Below, in pieces: positions 35,925 to 44,965 of a stretch of 64,000 bases of DNA. The stretch comes from an uncultured Lachnospiraceae bacterium (GTDB taxonomy: Bacteria; Bacillota; Clostridia; Lachnospirales; Lachnospiraceae): assembly GCA_947178145.1 (NCBI GenBank), contig CAMWXE010000021.1, positions 1 through 64,000 on the forward strand, read 5' to 3'. Within the stretch, counting starts at the first letter, position 1. Each line of letters opens with the position of its first letter. The notes below the pieces were generated by a model that saw only the letters and a program-made list of their open reading frames with translations, had not been told where the DNA came from and made no database searches. The position numbers were made by a program, and so were the translations under genes.

Positions 35925-37127
35925 ATGAAATTTTTCAGAGGAAGAATAGATAGAATTGTGGCAGTGGTGATGCTGATTGTCCTTTTGGGACAAAACACAG
36001 TGTTTGCTGAGGAGGCGGCGCAGAACAGCACGGTTAATTCCACGGCAGTGAGCCTGACGTCGCCTTCCGCGATACTGATGGAGGCGTCGACGGGTACCAT
36101 ACTGTTTGAGAAAAATCCGGATGAGATTCGAAGTCCGGCGAGTATTACGAAGATTATGACATTGCTTCTGGTATTTGAAGCGCTGGAAAAAGGCCGGATT
36201 CGATTGGAGGACGAGGTAATCACAAGCGCCTATGCCAAGTCGATGGGAGGTTCGCAGGTGTATCTGGACGAGGGAGAGGTACAGACTGTTGAAACGCTGA
36301 TCAAGTGCATCACAGTGGCAAGTGGCAATGATGCATCTGTGGCAATCGCAGAGTATATTGCGGGGAGTGAGTCAGAGTTTGTCAATATGATGAATGAGAA
36401 GGCAGCTGAGCTTGGTATGGCAAATACACATTTCCTTGACTGCTGTGGACTAAGTTCAGACAGCGCGCACCATACAACTGCAAGAGATGTGGCGATTATG
36501 TCGAGGGAGCTGATCACAAGATATCCGCAGATTTATAATTACACAAGAATCTGGATGGAAGACATCACCCATGTGACCAGCCGGGGCAGCCAGCCTTTCA
36601 CGCTGTCGAGCACTAACAAGCTGCTTAAGCAGTACCAGTGGACGACAGGATTGAAAACGGGTTCGACAAGTGTGGCAAAATACTGCTTCAGTGCCACGGC
36701 CAATAAGAATGGGATTGATCTGGTTGCTGTCATCATGGGTGCGCCAGACCCTAAGGTGCGTTTTTCGGAGGCGCAGACGCTGTTGGAATATGGTTTTGCA
36801 GTGACCAGACTGTATGTGGATGAGAACAAACAGGCATTGGGAGATATACCAGTGGCTGGAGGGAAAGCGGAGCGGCTTGCAGTGGAGCCTAAGGGAGCAT
36901 TTCGCTATCTTGATGTCACAGGTGCGGATTTCAATAGAATTGAGAAGCAGTATCAGTATGTAGATATTGTAGTGGCGCCTGTGGAGAGAGGGACAGAGGT
37001 CGGCTATATCAGTTACAGCCTCGATGGCAGGGAGCTTGGCAGAATGCCTATCATTGCCGCAGAGCCGGTGGAAAAGGCATTTTTCGTTGACTATCTAAAA
37101 AGGATACTGATCAAATATTTAATATAG
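35925..37127 (+). CDS. D-alanyl-D-alanine carboxypeptidase (PBP5/DacF type)
   Basis: 400 residues with a signal peptide (1-29, ending TVFAEE). Peptidase S11 motifs: SxxK in SPASITKIMT, SxN in VASGNDASVAIAEY and KTG in GLKTGSTSVAKY. The C-terminal beta domain and final hydrophobic helix (FFVDYLKRILIKYLI) match membrane-held PBP5-type enzymes that trim the terminal D-Ala from peptidoglycan stem peptides. It lies upstream of scpAB as dacF does in several Firmicutes. A second enzyme of the class is at 41139. Confidence 0.93.
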   Translation: MKFFRGRIDRIVAVVMLIVLLGQNTVFAEEAAQNSTVNSTAVSLTSPSAILMEASTGTILFEKNPDEIRSPASITKIMTLLLVFEALEKGRIRLEDEVITSAYAKSMGGSQVYLDEGEVQTVETLIKCITVASGNDASVAIAEYIAGSESEFVNMMNEKAAELGMANTHFLDCCGLSSDSAHHTTARDVAIMSRELITRYPQIYNYTRIWMEDITHVTSRGSQPFTLSSTNKLLKQYQWTTGLKTGSTSVAKYCFSATANKNGIDLVAVIMGAPDPKVRFSEAQTLLEYGFAVTRLYVDENKQALGDIPVAGGKAERLAVEPKGAFRYLDVTGADFNRIEKQYQYVDIVVAPVERGTEVGYISYSLDGRELGRMPIIAAEPVEKAFFVDYLKRILIKYLI

Positions 37128-37172
37128 CAACAGGGAACTTTTGGTTCGCCAGAGCGGGAGAAAACAAGAAAT

Positions 37173-38033
37173 ATGCAGAGTGTGTTTGGAACGATTTTTC
37201 TGATTGCGATGATATTGGCCGTGGCGCTTTTGGCGGTGGGAATCATTGACGGGAATCGGTTTGTGACAGTCCGGGAGGAGTTTGTGCTTCCTGCATTGTC
37301 AAAGGAGTGCAGATTTGTGATGATATCCGATTTGCACAATAAGGTATATGGCAATAAGAATGATAAGGTGTTCAATGCCATTCGAAAAATAAATCCAGAT
37401 TTTATCATACTGGCAGGAGACCTCGTCACATCGCAGGTCAGCGAGGACATGACACCAGCAATCGAACTGGTGAATGCACTCAGCCGAAAGTATAAGATTT
37501 ATTATGCTCTGGGAAATCATGAGTCCAAGATTCAGCAAGAGACAGATCGCTTTGGCGACCAATTCGAACGACTAATGAAAGCAATTTCCAATGAGAATGT
37601 GCGTATCCTGCAGAATGACGCTGTGAATTTGCCGGAATATAATATCAGAATGACTGGACTTGATCTCGATTTGGATTATTTTGCTCATTTCAAGATAAGG
37701 AAAATGAAAGATAACTATCTGCAGGAGACATTGCCAGGATATGACAGCAGCAAATGTAATATTTTGATTGCGCACAATCCGGATTATTTTGAAGATTATG
37801 CCAGATGGGGGGCGCAGCTGGTATTGTCAGGCCATGTGCATGGCGGTATCATGCGCCTGCCGCTTTTGGGCGGCGTGATTGCTCCATCCTACACGATTTT
37901 TCCAAAGTATGACGGCGGTGTATTCCGGCACGGGAGAGCAGTTATGCTTTTGGGAAGAGGAATGGGTTCCCACACACTGCCATTTCGATTTTTTAATCCG
38001 GCAGAACTTTATGAGGTGGTTCTAAGACCGTAA
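37173..38033 (+). CDS. Membrane-anchored metallophosphoesterase
   Basis: 286 residues. N-terminal membrane helix (about 5-23), then a calcineurin-like domain with all the metal-ligand blocks: MISDLHN, ILAGDLVTS, YALGNHES, LIAHNPDYF and LSGHVHGGIMRLP. This YkuE/YaeI-like group hydrolyses phosphodiesters, with UDP-2,3-diacylglucosamine-like or unknown substrates. It is 45 bases after the carboxypeptidase gene, probably in one message with it. Confidence 0.87.
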   Translation: MQSVFGTIFLIAMILAVALLAVGIIDGNRFVTVREEFVLPALSKECRFVMISDLHNKVYGNKNDKVFNAIRKINPDFIILAGDLVTSQVSEDMTPAIELVNALSRKYKIYYALGNHESKIQQETDRFGDQFERLMKAISNENVRILQNDAVNLPEYNIRMTGLDLDLDYFAHFKIRKMKDNYLQETLPGYDSSKCNILIAHNPDYFEDYARWGAQLVLSGHVHGGIMRLPLLGGVIAPSYTIFPKYDGGVFRHGRAVMLLGRGMGSHTLPFRFFNPAELYEVVLRP

Positions 38034-38055
38034 AAATTACAAACAACAGTTCGCA

Positions 38056-38084
38056 TTGCATTTTCCCTGAATTCTTTGTAAAAT
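38056..38084 (+). promoter_or_regulatory. scpAB promoter
   Basis: TTGCAT 38056-38061, 17-base spacer, TAAAAT 38079-38084 with TTTG directly before it. It probably drives scpA, scpB and perhaps the TetR-HPt and response-regulator genes, since no terminator lies between. Confidence 0.65.
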
Positions 38085-38125
38085 ATACATGACGGAATGT
38101 ATACAAAGAATTTGGGGGTTTTTGT

Positions 38126-38875
38126 ATGGGATTGTCTGTGACGCTTACGGTGTTTGAAGGACCGTTGGATTTGCTGCTCTATCTAATCGAAAAAAATAAG
38201 ATTGACATCTATGATATACCAATCGTGGTCATAACAGAACAATATCTTGACTATATCCGAAATATGCAGACAGAGGACATGAATATTATGAGCGAATTTC
38301 TTGTGATGGCGGCGACGCTTCTTGACATCAAGTGCAGAATGCTCCTGCCCAAAGAAATCAATGAGGAGGGCGAGGAGGAGGATCCGAGAGCGGAGCTTGT
38401 ACAGAAACTGCTTGAGTACAAGATGTACAAGTATATGGCTTTCGAGCTGCGGGACAAGCAGGTGGATGCGGCGAAAACCTGGTACAAAAAGCCCATGCTG
38501 CCCAAGGAAGTTGCAGATTATCAGTATCCTATAGACTATGAGGCGCTTGCGGGGGATGTTACGCTGACGAAGCTTCATGAGATTTTCAAATCGATCATGC
38601 GGCGTCAGGAGGACAAGATCGATCCGATTAGAAGCCAGTTTGGCAAGATTGAGAAGGATGAGATCAACCTGGAGGAGAAACAAAGTTACATAGAATCATA
38701 CGTGAAGAATCACAGAAGATTTTGTTTTCGGAGTCTTTTGGAGAAGCAAGGGAGCAAGATGGAAGTGATCGTCACTTTTATGGCGGTGCTGGAAATGATG
38801 AAGCAGGGGATTATCTCGATTGAGCAGGAGGATACTTTTGCGGATATCATTATTACGTCAAGCCTTGCAGCGTAA
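38126..38875 (+). CDS. scpA: Segregation and condensation protein A
   Basis: 249 residues. The kleisin subunit of the Smc-ScpAB complex that compacts and separates chromosomes. FEGPLDLLLYLIEKNKIDIY is the N-terminal Smc-binding signature; a long acidic and helical middle leads to the C-terminal winged helix (about 175-245). ATG follows GGGGG. scpB comes 26 bases later. Confidence 0.95.
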   Translation: MGLSVTLTVFEGPLDLLLYLIEKNKIDIYDIPIVVITEQYLDYIRNMQTEDMNIMSEFLVMAATLLDIKCRMLLPKEINEEGEEEDPRAELVQKLLEYKMYKYMAFELRDKQVDAAKTWYKKPMLPKEVADYQYPIDYEALAGDVTLTKLHEIFKSIMRRQEDKIDPIRSQFGKIEKDEINLEEKQSYIESYVKNHRRFCFRSLLEKQGSKMEVIVTFMAVLEMMKQGIISIEQEDTFADIIITSSLAA

Positions 38876-38901
38876 TACAATGTGTTGAGGATGTATTTAT
38901 A

Positions 38902-39483
38902 ATGGAAGAAAAGAAGATAATGGCAGTGATTGAGGCTGTGCTCTTTGCGATGGGGGATTCCGTTGAGCTTTCCAAGTTAAATCATGTGCTGGAGATACCA
39001 GAGGACAGAATACGCGAAGTGATTGCCAAAATGAATGATAAATACAAGAAGGCAGACAGAGGAATCTACATTGCGGAGCTTGAGGATGCAGTGCAGTTGT
39101 GTACGAAACCGGAGCTGTATGAGTATCTGATCAAGGTGGCGAAGGCGCCGCGGAAATATGTCTTGACAGATACATTGCTGGAGACGCTTTCAATTATCGC
39201 ATACAAGCAGCCAGTGACGAGGCTTGAGGTTGAGAAGATACGGGGAGTAAGCTGTGATCATGCGGTGAACAAATTGCTTGAATATCATCTGATTCAGGAG
39301 CTTGGCCGGCTTGATGCGCCAGGGCGTCCATTGCTGTTTGGCACGACGGAGGAATTTCTGAGGACTTTCGGAGTGAAGTCATTGGGGGATCTTCCGATGC
39401 TGAATCCAGATCAGATGGAGGATTTTAGAAGGGAGGCCGAGGAGGAAATCGAACAAAAAGCGGAATTAACGGTAGAGATATAG
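38902..39483 (+). CDS. scpB: Segregation and condensation protein B
   Basis: 193 residues with two winged-helix domains: IMAVIEAVLFAMGDSVELSK at the N-terminus and the signature TLSIIAYKQPVTRLEVEKIR in the second domain, then GRPLLFGTTEEFLRTFG. It dimerises on the ScpA kleisin. The acidic tail is usual. Followed 16 bases later by the TetR-HPt gene. Confidence 0.95.
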   Translation: MEEKKIMAVIEAVLFAMGDSVELSKLNHVLEIPEDRIREVIAKMNDKYKKADRGIYIAELEDAVQLCTKPELYEYLIKVAKAPRKYVLTDTLLETLSIIAYKQPVTRLEVEKIRGVSCDHAVNKLLEYHLIQELGRLDAPGRPLLFGTTEEFLRTFGVKSLGDLPMLNPDQMEDFRREAEEEIEQKAELTVEI

Positions 39484-39499
39484 ATGGGGGAATGTTATA

Positions 39500-40447
39500 G
39501 TGTACGGGGAAGATGAAACACAAAACAGGGAGATGCTCATTGACGATAATGTTGGAAGGAAGATTCTTGATACTGCGATTGATATCATCAATCGGGAAGG
39601 ATATGAGAGTCTCACAATCCGCAGAGTGGCAAAGGAAAGCGGTTGCTCCAACTCGGCGATTTATCAGCGGTTTGGGGATAAGAATGCTCTGGCGGAAGCG
39701 ATTGCGGCATTGCAGGCGAAACCGTTTCTTGTCATAATGGAGGAAAATTACTCAAAAGATGTGGATTTGTTTACGAACATGAACCGAATTACCAAAAAAC
39801 TGTTGGAAAAAATTTATTCTTTTGAGTTGGAGGCGATCTACATGCAGATGATCTACCAGGGACGGCTGGAAATGGATTCTAATCCATTGATTCTGCGGAT
39901 AGAGGGTTATCTCAAAAATGCGGTGGCGCATGGGGAAACAAATATTGTAAATACAAGAGAAACTGCCTTTTTGTTGTCATCGGCTTTTTTGGGATTTGTG
40001 CAGATGATACGTGCAAACAAGAATAATGACTTAAAAAAGGCAAAAAAACTTTTGGAGGTACAAAATTGTATCATATACAGAGGAATCATCAGTTCGCGGA
40101 GGGATGGCGATTCTCTGTGGGACATGCTCAGAGGCAGGGGAGTTGATGTAGACAAGGCGCTTGCGCGTATGAAGGGAAATAAAGACACCTATAAAAATTT
40201 TCTGATTGAGTTCTTTGGGGATCCTGATTTTGAGGCTCTGGAGACTGCGATTAAGACAGGAAATGCCCAGAATGCCTTTGAGTACGCACATGGGTTAAAA
40301 GGTATGGCGGCGAACCTTGGACTTGATGAGGTGCGCAGTAAGCTCGGTGTGCTCGTGGAAATCCTGCGTCCTGGAAAACTTGACGGTGCATCGACAGCAT
40401 ACGACGATGTGATGAACGCGTGTGAGTTGGTCACGGTATTGCTATAG
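39500..40447 (+). CDS. TetR-type DNA-binding domain fused to a histidine phosphotransfer (HPt) domain
   Basis: 315 residues from GTG 39500, nine bases after GGGGGA. Residues 20-66 are a TetR helix-turn-helix (SLTIRRVAKESGCSNSAIYQ); 70-195 resemble a TetR ligand domain; 215-312 form an HPt four-helix bundle with the phospho-acceptor motif AHGLKGMAANLGL, His264. TetR proteins normally respond to small ligands and HPt domains pass phosphate between response regulators, so this joins one-component and phosphorelay signalling. A response regulator follows 71 bases later. No histidine kinase is in the window. Target genes unknown. The HPt motif is clear; the middle domain call is weaker. Confidence 0.82.
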   Translation: MYGEDETQNREMLIDDNVGRKILDTAIDIINREGYESLTIRRVAKESGCSNSAIYQRFGDKNALAEAIAALQAKPFLVIMEENYSKDVDLFTNMNRITKKLLEKIYSFELEAIYMQMIYQGRLEMDSNPLILRIEGYLKNAVAHGETNIVNTRETAFLLSSAFLGFVQMIRANKNNDLKKAKKLLEVQNCIIYRGIISSRRDGDSLWDMLRGRGVDVDKALARMKGNKDTYKNFLIEFFGDPDFEALETAIKTGNAQNAFEYAHGLKGMAANLGLDEVRSKLGVLVEILRPGKLDGASTAYDDVMNACELVTVLL

Positions 40448-40517
40448 TTTTTCTTCCACGGACAGTGGAGAGGCGTTTTGGCGTTTCTGTGTAAAAAGGG
40501 AATGGGGTTATCAAAAG

Positions 40518-40928
40518 GTGGAGACGAAAAACAAAATACTTGTAGTAGATGACAAGGGAATCAACCGGTATATGTTAGGGAATATATTCCGGGAGGAATA
40601 CGAGATTGTCGAGGCATCAGGCGGGCAGATGGCGATTGACATTATGGAAGTGGATGCCAGAAATTTTGCGGTTGTGATGCTGGATATTATCATGCCTATG
40701 ATCAATGGTTTTGGCGTGCTCGAATACATGAAGGATAAGAAATTGCTGGACAAATTACCAGTGGTGATCGTTACGGATGATGACTCGGAGGAGACAAGCG
40801 ACAGGGCGTTTGAATACAAGGTGGCAGATCTTGTGATCAAACCGTTCGAGCCCAAAATCATCAAGCGGCGTGTGCAGAATATTATTGAGTTATATGCGTA
40901 TCGGGAGAAATATGGGAATAACACTTGA
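40518..40928 (+). CDS. Single-domain response regulator (CheY-like)
   Basis: 136 residues from GTG 40518; earlier starts in the ORF track add unstructured residues without a ribosome site. Receiver-domain landmarks: ILVVDDKG with acidic residues 11-12, phospho-acceptor Asp56 in AVVMLDIIMP, Thr86 in VVIVTDDD and Lys108 in LVIKPFEP. No output domain follows, so it acts through protein contact or as a phosphate shuttle. The obvious partner is the HPt domain of the preceding gene. A terminator follows directly. Confidence 0.9.
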   Translation: METKNKILVVDDKGINRYMLGNIFREEYEIVEASGGQMAIDIMEVDARNFAVVMLDIIMPMINGFGVLEYMKDKKLLDKLPVVIVTDDDSEETSDRAFEYKVADLVIKPFEPKIIKRRVQNIIELYAYREKYGNNT

Positions 40929-40940
40929 CAAAGAAAATCA

Positions 40941-40968
40941 AAAAATGCTGTGCGTACAGCATTTTTTT
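40941..40968 (+). terminator. Intrinsic terminator
   Basis: AATGCTGT-GCGT-ACAGCATT followed by TTTTT. It ends the scpA to response-regulator transcription unit. Confidence 0.9.
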
Positions 40969-41138
40969 GTATCTGCTAAGTTGTAAATAAGTGACATCAA
41001 TTTATAAATGTACAAAGGCTGAGAAGAAATTTGATGAAATTAGGCAAAAGTATCATAAGAGTAATCTGAAAAGGGATAATTTGCAGAGATCAGCACATAT
41101 ATTTTTATGGAACCTTTGTAAAAAGGAAATGAAAATAT

Positions 41139-42386
41139 ATGAAAAAGTATGTAAAAAATAAAAGAATTGTGCTGATAACTGTAATCATAATAATTGCGGT
41201 TTTGGTGCAACAGCCAATGTATGTTCAGGCGGATGAGACAAATATTCGGTTATATGCAAAGGCAGCAGTGCTGATGGATGCGGATTCGGGAAGGGTGCTG
41301 TACGATCACTGTGGTGATGAACAGCTTGCCATGGCGAGCACGACGAAGATAATGACGTTGATTGTCACTCTGGAAAATGCAGATTTGGATGATACCGTGG
41401 AAGTGTCCGCTTACGCAGCGTCTATGCCGCCGGTACACCTAGGGATGCGCAGCGGCGAGCAGTACAGACTGCGCGATCTGACACTTTCCCTGATGCTGGA
41501 ATCCCACAATGACTCGGCGGTGGCGATTGCCGAGCATGTAGGCGGCAGTGTGGAACAGTTCGCGGCGCTTATGAATCAGAAGGCGGCTGCGATCGGCTGC
41601 GAGAATACTTATTACATCACGCCAAATGGATTGGATGCCGTCCAAGGAGATAAATTTCACTCGACAACAGCAAGAGATTTGGCGCTTGTCATGTCCTATT
41701 GCATAACGAAATCGCCTCAGAAGGAGACTTTTTTGGAGATTACAAGGACACCCAGCCATACCTTTACAGATATATCCGGTGGGCGAAGCTTTTCCTGCGT
41801 CAATCACAATGCATTTCTAAGCATGATGACAGGGGCATTGTCAGGAAAAACAGGTTTTACCAACAAAGCAGGGTATTGTTATGTGGGGGCGCTCCAGCGT
41901 GATGGAAAGACTTTTGTCGTGGCACTCCTGGCGTGCGGCTGGCCCAATCACAAGACATACAAATGGAGCGATACGAGAGCGCTTATGGAATACGGGCTTG
42001 CGCACTATAATTATCGCAGCTTTGACGAGGTGGAGATTCCGAAGGAAGCGACAGAGGGTATTGTTGTGAGTAAAGGTCAAAGCGATAGTATTGGCGGGCG
42101 GGTGTATCTGCCCGTGGAGATTGCCGCAGATGAGACCGAGATGGGAGTGCAGGGGCTTTTGATGCATGAGGATGAGAAGGTGACGATCACGCTGCAGAAA
42201 GTGAAAGAGCTGTCTGCGCCAGTCAGGGAAGGGCAGGTAATCGGCTATATCAGCTATGAGGTTGGAAATCAGGAGTGGAAGCGCATGAGATTGGTAGCGA
42301 CAGGAGAAATAAAGGCAATTGATCTCAAGTGGTGCGTTCGCAGAGTGTTTGAAAGGTGGCTGATTTCGGACAATCGTTTGTGGTGA
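41139..42386 (+). CDS. D-alanyl-D-alanine carboxypeptidase (second copy)
   Basis: 415 residues with a signal peptide (about 1-32, ending MYVQADE). Peptidase S11 motifs: STTK in MASTTKIMTL, SxN in ESHNDSAVAIAEH and KTG in LSGKTGFTNKAGYC. A C-terminal beta domain follows, but the end is amphipathic rather than a clear membrane helix. It is clearly a paralogue of 35925 rather than a recent copy, given low identity outside the motifs. Preceded by AAAGGAAATG. Trims peptidoglycan stem peptides. Confidence 0.92.
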   Translation: MKKYVKNKRIVLITVIIIIAVLVQQPMYVQADETNIRLYAKAAVLMDADSGRVLYDHCGDEQLAMASTTKIMTLIVTLENADLDDTVEVSAYAASMPPVHLGMRSGEQYRLRDLTLSLMLESHNDSAVAIAEHVGGSVEQFAALMNQKAAAIGCENTYYITPNGLDAVQGDKFHSTTARDLALVMSYCITKSPQKETFLEITRTPSHTFTDISGGRSFSCVNHNAFLSMMTGALSGKTGFTNKAGYCYVGALQRDGKTFVVALLACGWPNHKTYKWSDTRALMEYGLAHYNYRSFDEVEIPKEATEGIVVSKGQSDSIGGRVYLPVEIAADETEMGVQGLLMHEDEKVTITLQKVKELSAPVREGQVIGYISYEVGNQEWKRMRLVATGEIKAIDLKWCVRRVFERWLISDNRLW

Positions 42387-42524
42387 GGCTGCTGTTTGGA
42401 TCTTGTTGCTGTTTGCGCCTTCGATGAACAGAATTGTGACAGAATCGGATGGGTGTGAACAGCAACATGGTGAGAAAAAAAGATAGCAAAAAGTGAAAAA
42501 TTTACTAGGCGAATAGAATAATAT

Positions 42525-42534
42525 ATGTTATACT
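42525..42534 (+). promoter_or_regulatory. Likely extended -10 promoter of the carboxyltransferase operon
   Basis: TATGTTATACT gives TG-T-TATACT, an extended -10 box, in the 261-base gap before the first gene of the operon. No good -35 hexamer is visible. The leader of about 110 bases is very AT-rich with no recognised riboswitch. Confidence 0.5.
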
Positions 42535-42647
42535 AAAATGGACGCAATTTTTATGTTGGTTTATTTTGTAATATCTACTAACAAATTAGAAAATGCGCAT
42601 AAAATGTTATTTTATGAAATTAAAAATATAAAAATGGAGGTCACAAA

Positions 42648-44081
42648 ATGAGTACTACTTCAAGTTTGGCAAGTAAAAGAATTGAATCTTTACTTGATGA
42701 AAACAGTTTCGTTGAAATTGGTGCCCTTGTCACAGCAAGAGCGACAGATTTCAATCTGAAACAGACTGAGACTCCCTCAGACGGTGTTGTCACCGGATAT
42801 GGAGTGATCAATGGCAATCTGGTGTATGTGTACAGCCAGGATGCATCCGTACTGAACGGTTCCGTCGGTGAGATGCATGCCAAAAAAATCACAAACCTCT
42901 ACGACCTTGCGATGAAGACAGGCGCACCTGTCATCGGTCTGATTGACTCCGCAGGTCTCAGGCTTCAGGAGGCGACAGATGCACTCAATGCTTTTGGTGA
43001 GATTTACTTAAAGCAGACACTTGCATCAGGGGTCATTCCACAGATTACAGCCGTATTTGGAAGCTGTGGAGGCGGTCTTGCGCTGATTCCGACACTGACA
43101 GACTTTACTTTCATGGAGAAATCAAAAGCAAAGCTCTTTGTAAATGCCCCTAATGCACTTGACGGGAACAATGTATCAAAGTGTGATTCTGCTTCGGCAG
43201 ATTTCCAGAGCAGCGAGAGCGGTATCGTGGATGTCGTTGCCGATGAGGACACAATCTATGCAAAGATTCGGGATCTGGTGTCAATTCTTCCTGCTAACAA
43301 TGAGGATGATGCCTCTTACGAGGAGTGTACGGACGACCTGAACAGGGTTTGTGCAGACCTTGCCAACTGTGTGGGTGATACATCTATCGCGCTCTCTGCA
43401 ATTGCGGACAACAATGTGTTCTTTGAGGTAAAGGAAAATTATGCAAAGGATATGGTGACAGGCTTTATCCGGTTAAACGGCACGACAGTCGGATGTGTTG
43501 CAAACCGCACAGAGGTATACAGCCCAGAGGGTGAAGTCACTGACAAGTATGATGCTGTGTTATCGGCAAAAGGATGCGAGAAGGCGGCGGACTTTATCAA
43601 TTTCTGTGATGCTTTTGATATCCCTGTGCTGTCCCTTACGAATGTCAAGGGCTATGAGGCGACAATGTGCAGTGAGAAACGGATCGCAAAGGCAGTGGCG
43701 AAGCTTACATATGCTTTCGCAAATGCCACAGTGCCCAAGGTAAATGTAGTTATTGGAAAGGCACTTGGAAGCGCATATGTTGCAATGAATTCCAAATCAA
43801 TTGGTGCAGATCTTACGATTGCATGGCCCGATGCAGAGATCGGTTCTATGGATGCAAAGCTTGCAGCCAAGATTATGTATGAAGGCCAGGGGGCAGATGT
43901 CATCGAGGAGAAGGCAGCAGAGTATGCAGCGCTTCAGACGAGCGCTACAGGGGCGGCCAGAAGGGGATATGTAGACCAGATTATCGATGCGGCTGATACT
44001 AGAAAATATGTGATCGGCGCCTTTGAAATGCTATATACAAAGAGAGAGGATCGTCCGTCAAAGAAGCATGGTACGGTCTAA
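42648..44081 (+). CDS. Acyl-CoA-type carboxyltransferase subunit (MmdA / 12S-like)
   Basis: 477 residues with two crotonase-like carboxyltransferase halves (about 20-235 and 245-477). The first has SQDASVLNGSVGEMHAKKI and FGSCGGGLALIP, the second ANRTEVYSPEGEV and GKALGSAYVAMNSKSIGAD, as in methylmalonyl-CoA and glutaconyl-CoA decarboxylase alpha and propionyl-CoA carboxylase beta. It moves CO2 between an acyl-CoA and biotin on the carrier at 44966. It leads an operon with membrane sodium-pump subunits, so decarboxylation-driven transport is likely. Acyl-CoA specificity is not readable. Strong GGAGG upstream. Confidence 0.82.
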   Translation: MSTTSSLASKRIESLLDENSFVEIGALVTARATDFNLKQTETPSDGVVTGYGVINGNLVYVYSQDASVLNGSVGEMHAKKITNLYDLAMKTGAPVIGLIDSAGLRLQEATDALNAFGEIYLKQTLASGVIPQITAVFGSCGGGLALIPTLTDFTFMEKSKAKLFVNAPNALDGNNVSKCDSASADFQSSESGIVDVVADEDTIYAKIRDLVSILPANNEDDASYEECTDDLNRVCADLANCVGDTSIALSAIADNNVFFEVKENYAKDMVTGFIRLNGTTVGCVANRTEVYSPEGEVTDKYDAVLSAKGCEKAADFINFCDAFDIPVLSLTNVKGYEATMCSEKRIAKAVAKLTYAFANATVPKVNVVIGKALGSAYVAMNSKSIGADLTIAWPDAEIGSMDAKLAAKIMYEGQGADVIEEKAAEYAALQTSATGAARRGYVDQIIDAADTRKYVIGAFEMLYTKREDRPSKKHGTV

Positions 44082-44099
44082 GAAAGGGTGAACGTTAAT

Positions 44100-44918
44100 A
44101 TGAAAAAATTTGTGAGATTATTATTAATGCTTACCTGCGTTTTCGTTTTAACAGCGTGCGGTTCGGACGAGACTCCAAACCGTATTCAGGAGATGAAAGA
44201 AACTCTGGCGAGGAGCAAGGCGGAACAGGTTGTCAGGCTCACAGAAGTATTTGTTTCATCAGACAATGTGGATGAGATGCTTGAGAGTTATAATAATGTG
44301 GAATTGGGTGATATATTCGCATCCAACTTTGCACAGTATTATAACGATAGTTCTTTCCTGTGTGAAGGCAAGGCAGTGAACAGTGCGCTTACATCCTTCA
44401 AGACAGGTATCGAGAGCATGGGAAGTATCACAGAGTATGGCACTCCGACATCCGTTATTGATGGGGATACGATCATTGTTACGATTCCGGCTACAGGTGA
44501 GAATGGAAACGGTTCGGTAGAATTAATTTTTACGAATGATATCTATCTGCAGATGACATCCTGCACACTGAATCTTGATCAGACGAAAGGACAGCTGATG
44601 ACAAGAGCTGCTCTCAACACATTGCTTGGTATGGGAACTGTGTTTGTGGTGCTGATTCTGATCAGCCTTATCATTTCAGCGTTTAATTTGATTCCGAAGA
44701 TTCAGGCTTCTCTTGCGCCGAAGAAAGCGGAGATTGAACCTGTGGAAGCGCCAGAGCCGGCAGCGCCTGTTGTGGAGGAAGAAGAAGACCTCTCGGATGA
44801 TATGGAACTTGTGGCAGTCATAGCGGCAGCAATTGCATCATATGAGGGAACGAGCGTGGAAGGATTCCAGGTAAGAAGCATTAAGAGAGCAGGCAGAAAA
44901 AATTGGAAAAATGCATAA
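44100..44918 (+). CDS. OadG-type gamma subunit with an N-terminal lipoprotein domain
   Basis: 272 residues from ATG 44100; AAAGGGTG precedes. Unlike ordinary OadG (about 80-140 residues) it begins with a lipoprotein signal (LTACGSD, Cys20) and a 140-residue extracellular domain of DUF3887-like appearance. Only then comes the OadG part: one membrane helix (about 172-195, MGTVFVVLILISLIISAF), an acidic Pro/Ala linker, and the characteristic C-terminal ELVAVIAAAIASYEG...VRSIKR. The gamma subunit holds the membrane complex together. The extracellular addition is unexplained; it may sense or stabilise. Confidence 0.8.
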   Translation: MKKFVRLLLMLTCVFVLTACGSDETPNRIQEMKETLARSKAEQVVRLTEVFVSSDNVDEMLESYNNVELGDIFASNFAQYYNDSSFLCEGKAVNSALTSFKTGIESMGSITEYGTPTSVIDGDTIIVTIPATGENGNGSVELIFTNDIYLQMTSCTLNLDQTKGQLMTRAALNTLLGMGTVFVVLILISLIISAFNLIPKIQASLAPKKAEIEPVEAPEPAAPVVEEEEDLSDDMELVAVIAAAIASYEGTSVEGFQVRSIKRAGRKNWKNA

Positions 44919-44965
44919 AATGAACTAAATCGAACCATGTATAGAATATTTAGGAGGATTTCAAA

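Noticed and set aside
42648-44081. Acetyl-CoA carboxylase carboxyltransferase
   Set aside because: Single-chain layout, operon with OadB/OadG and separate biotin carrier fit a decarboxylase or transcarboxylase rather than fatty-acid synthesis.
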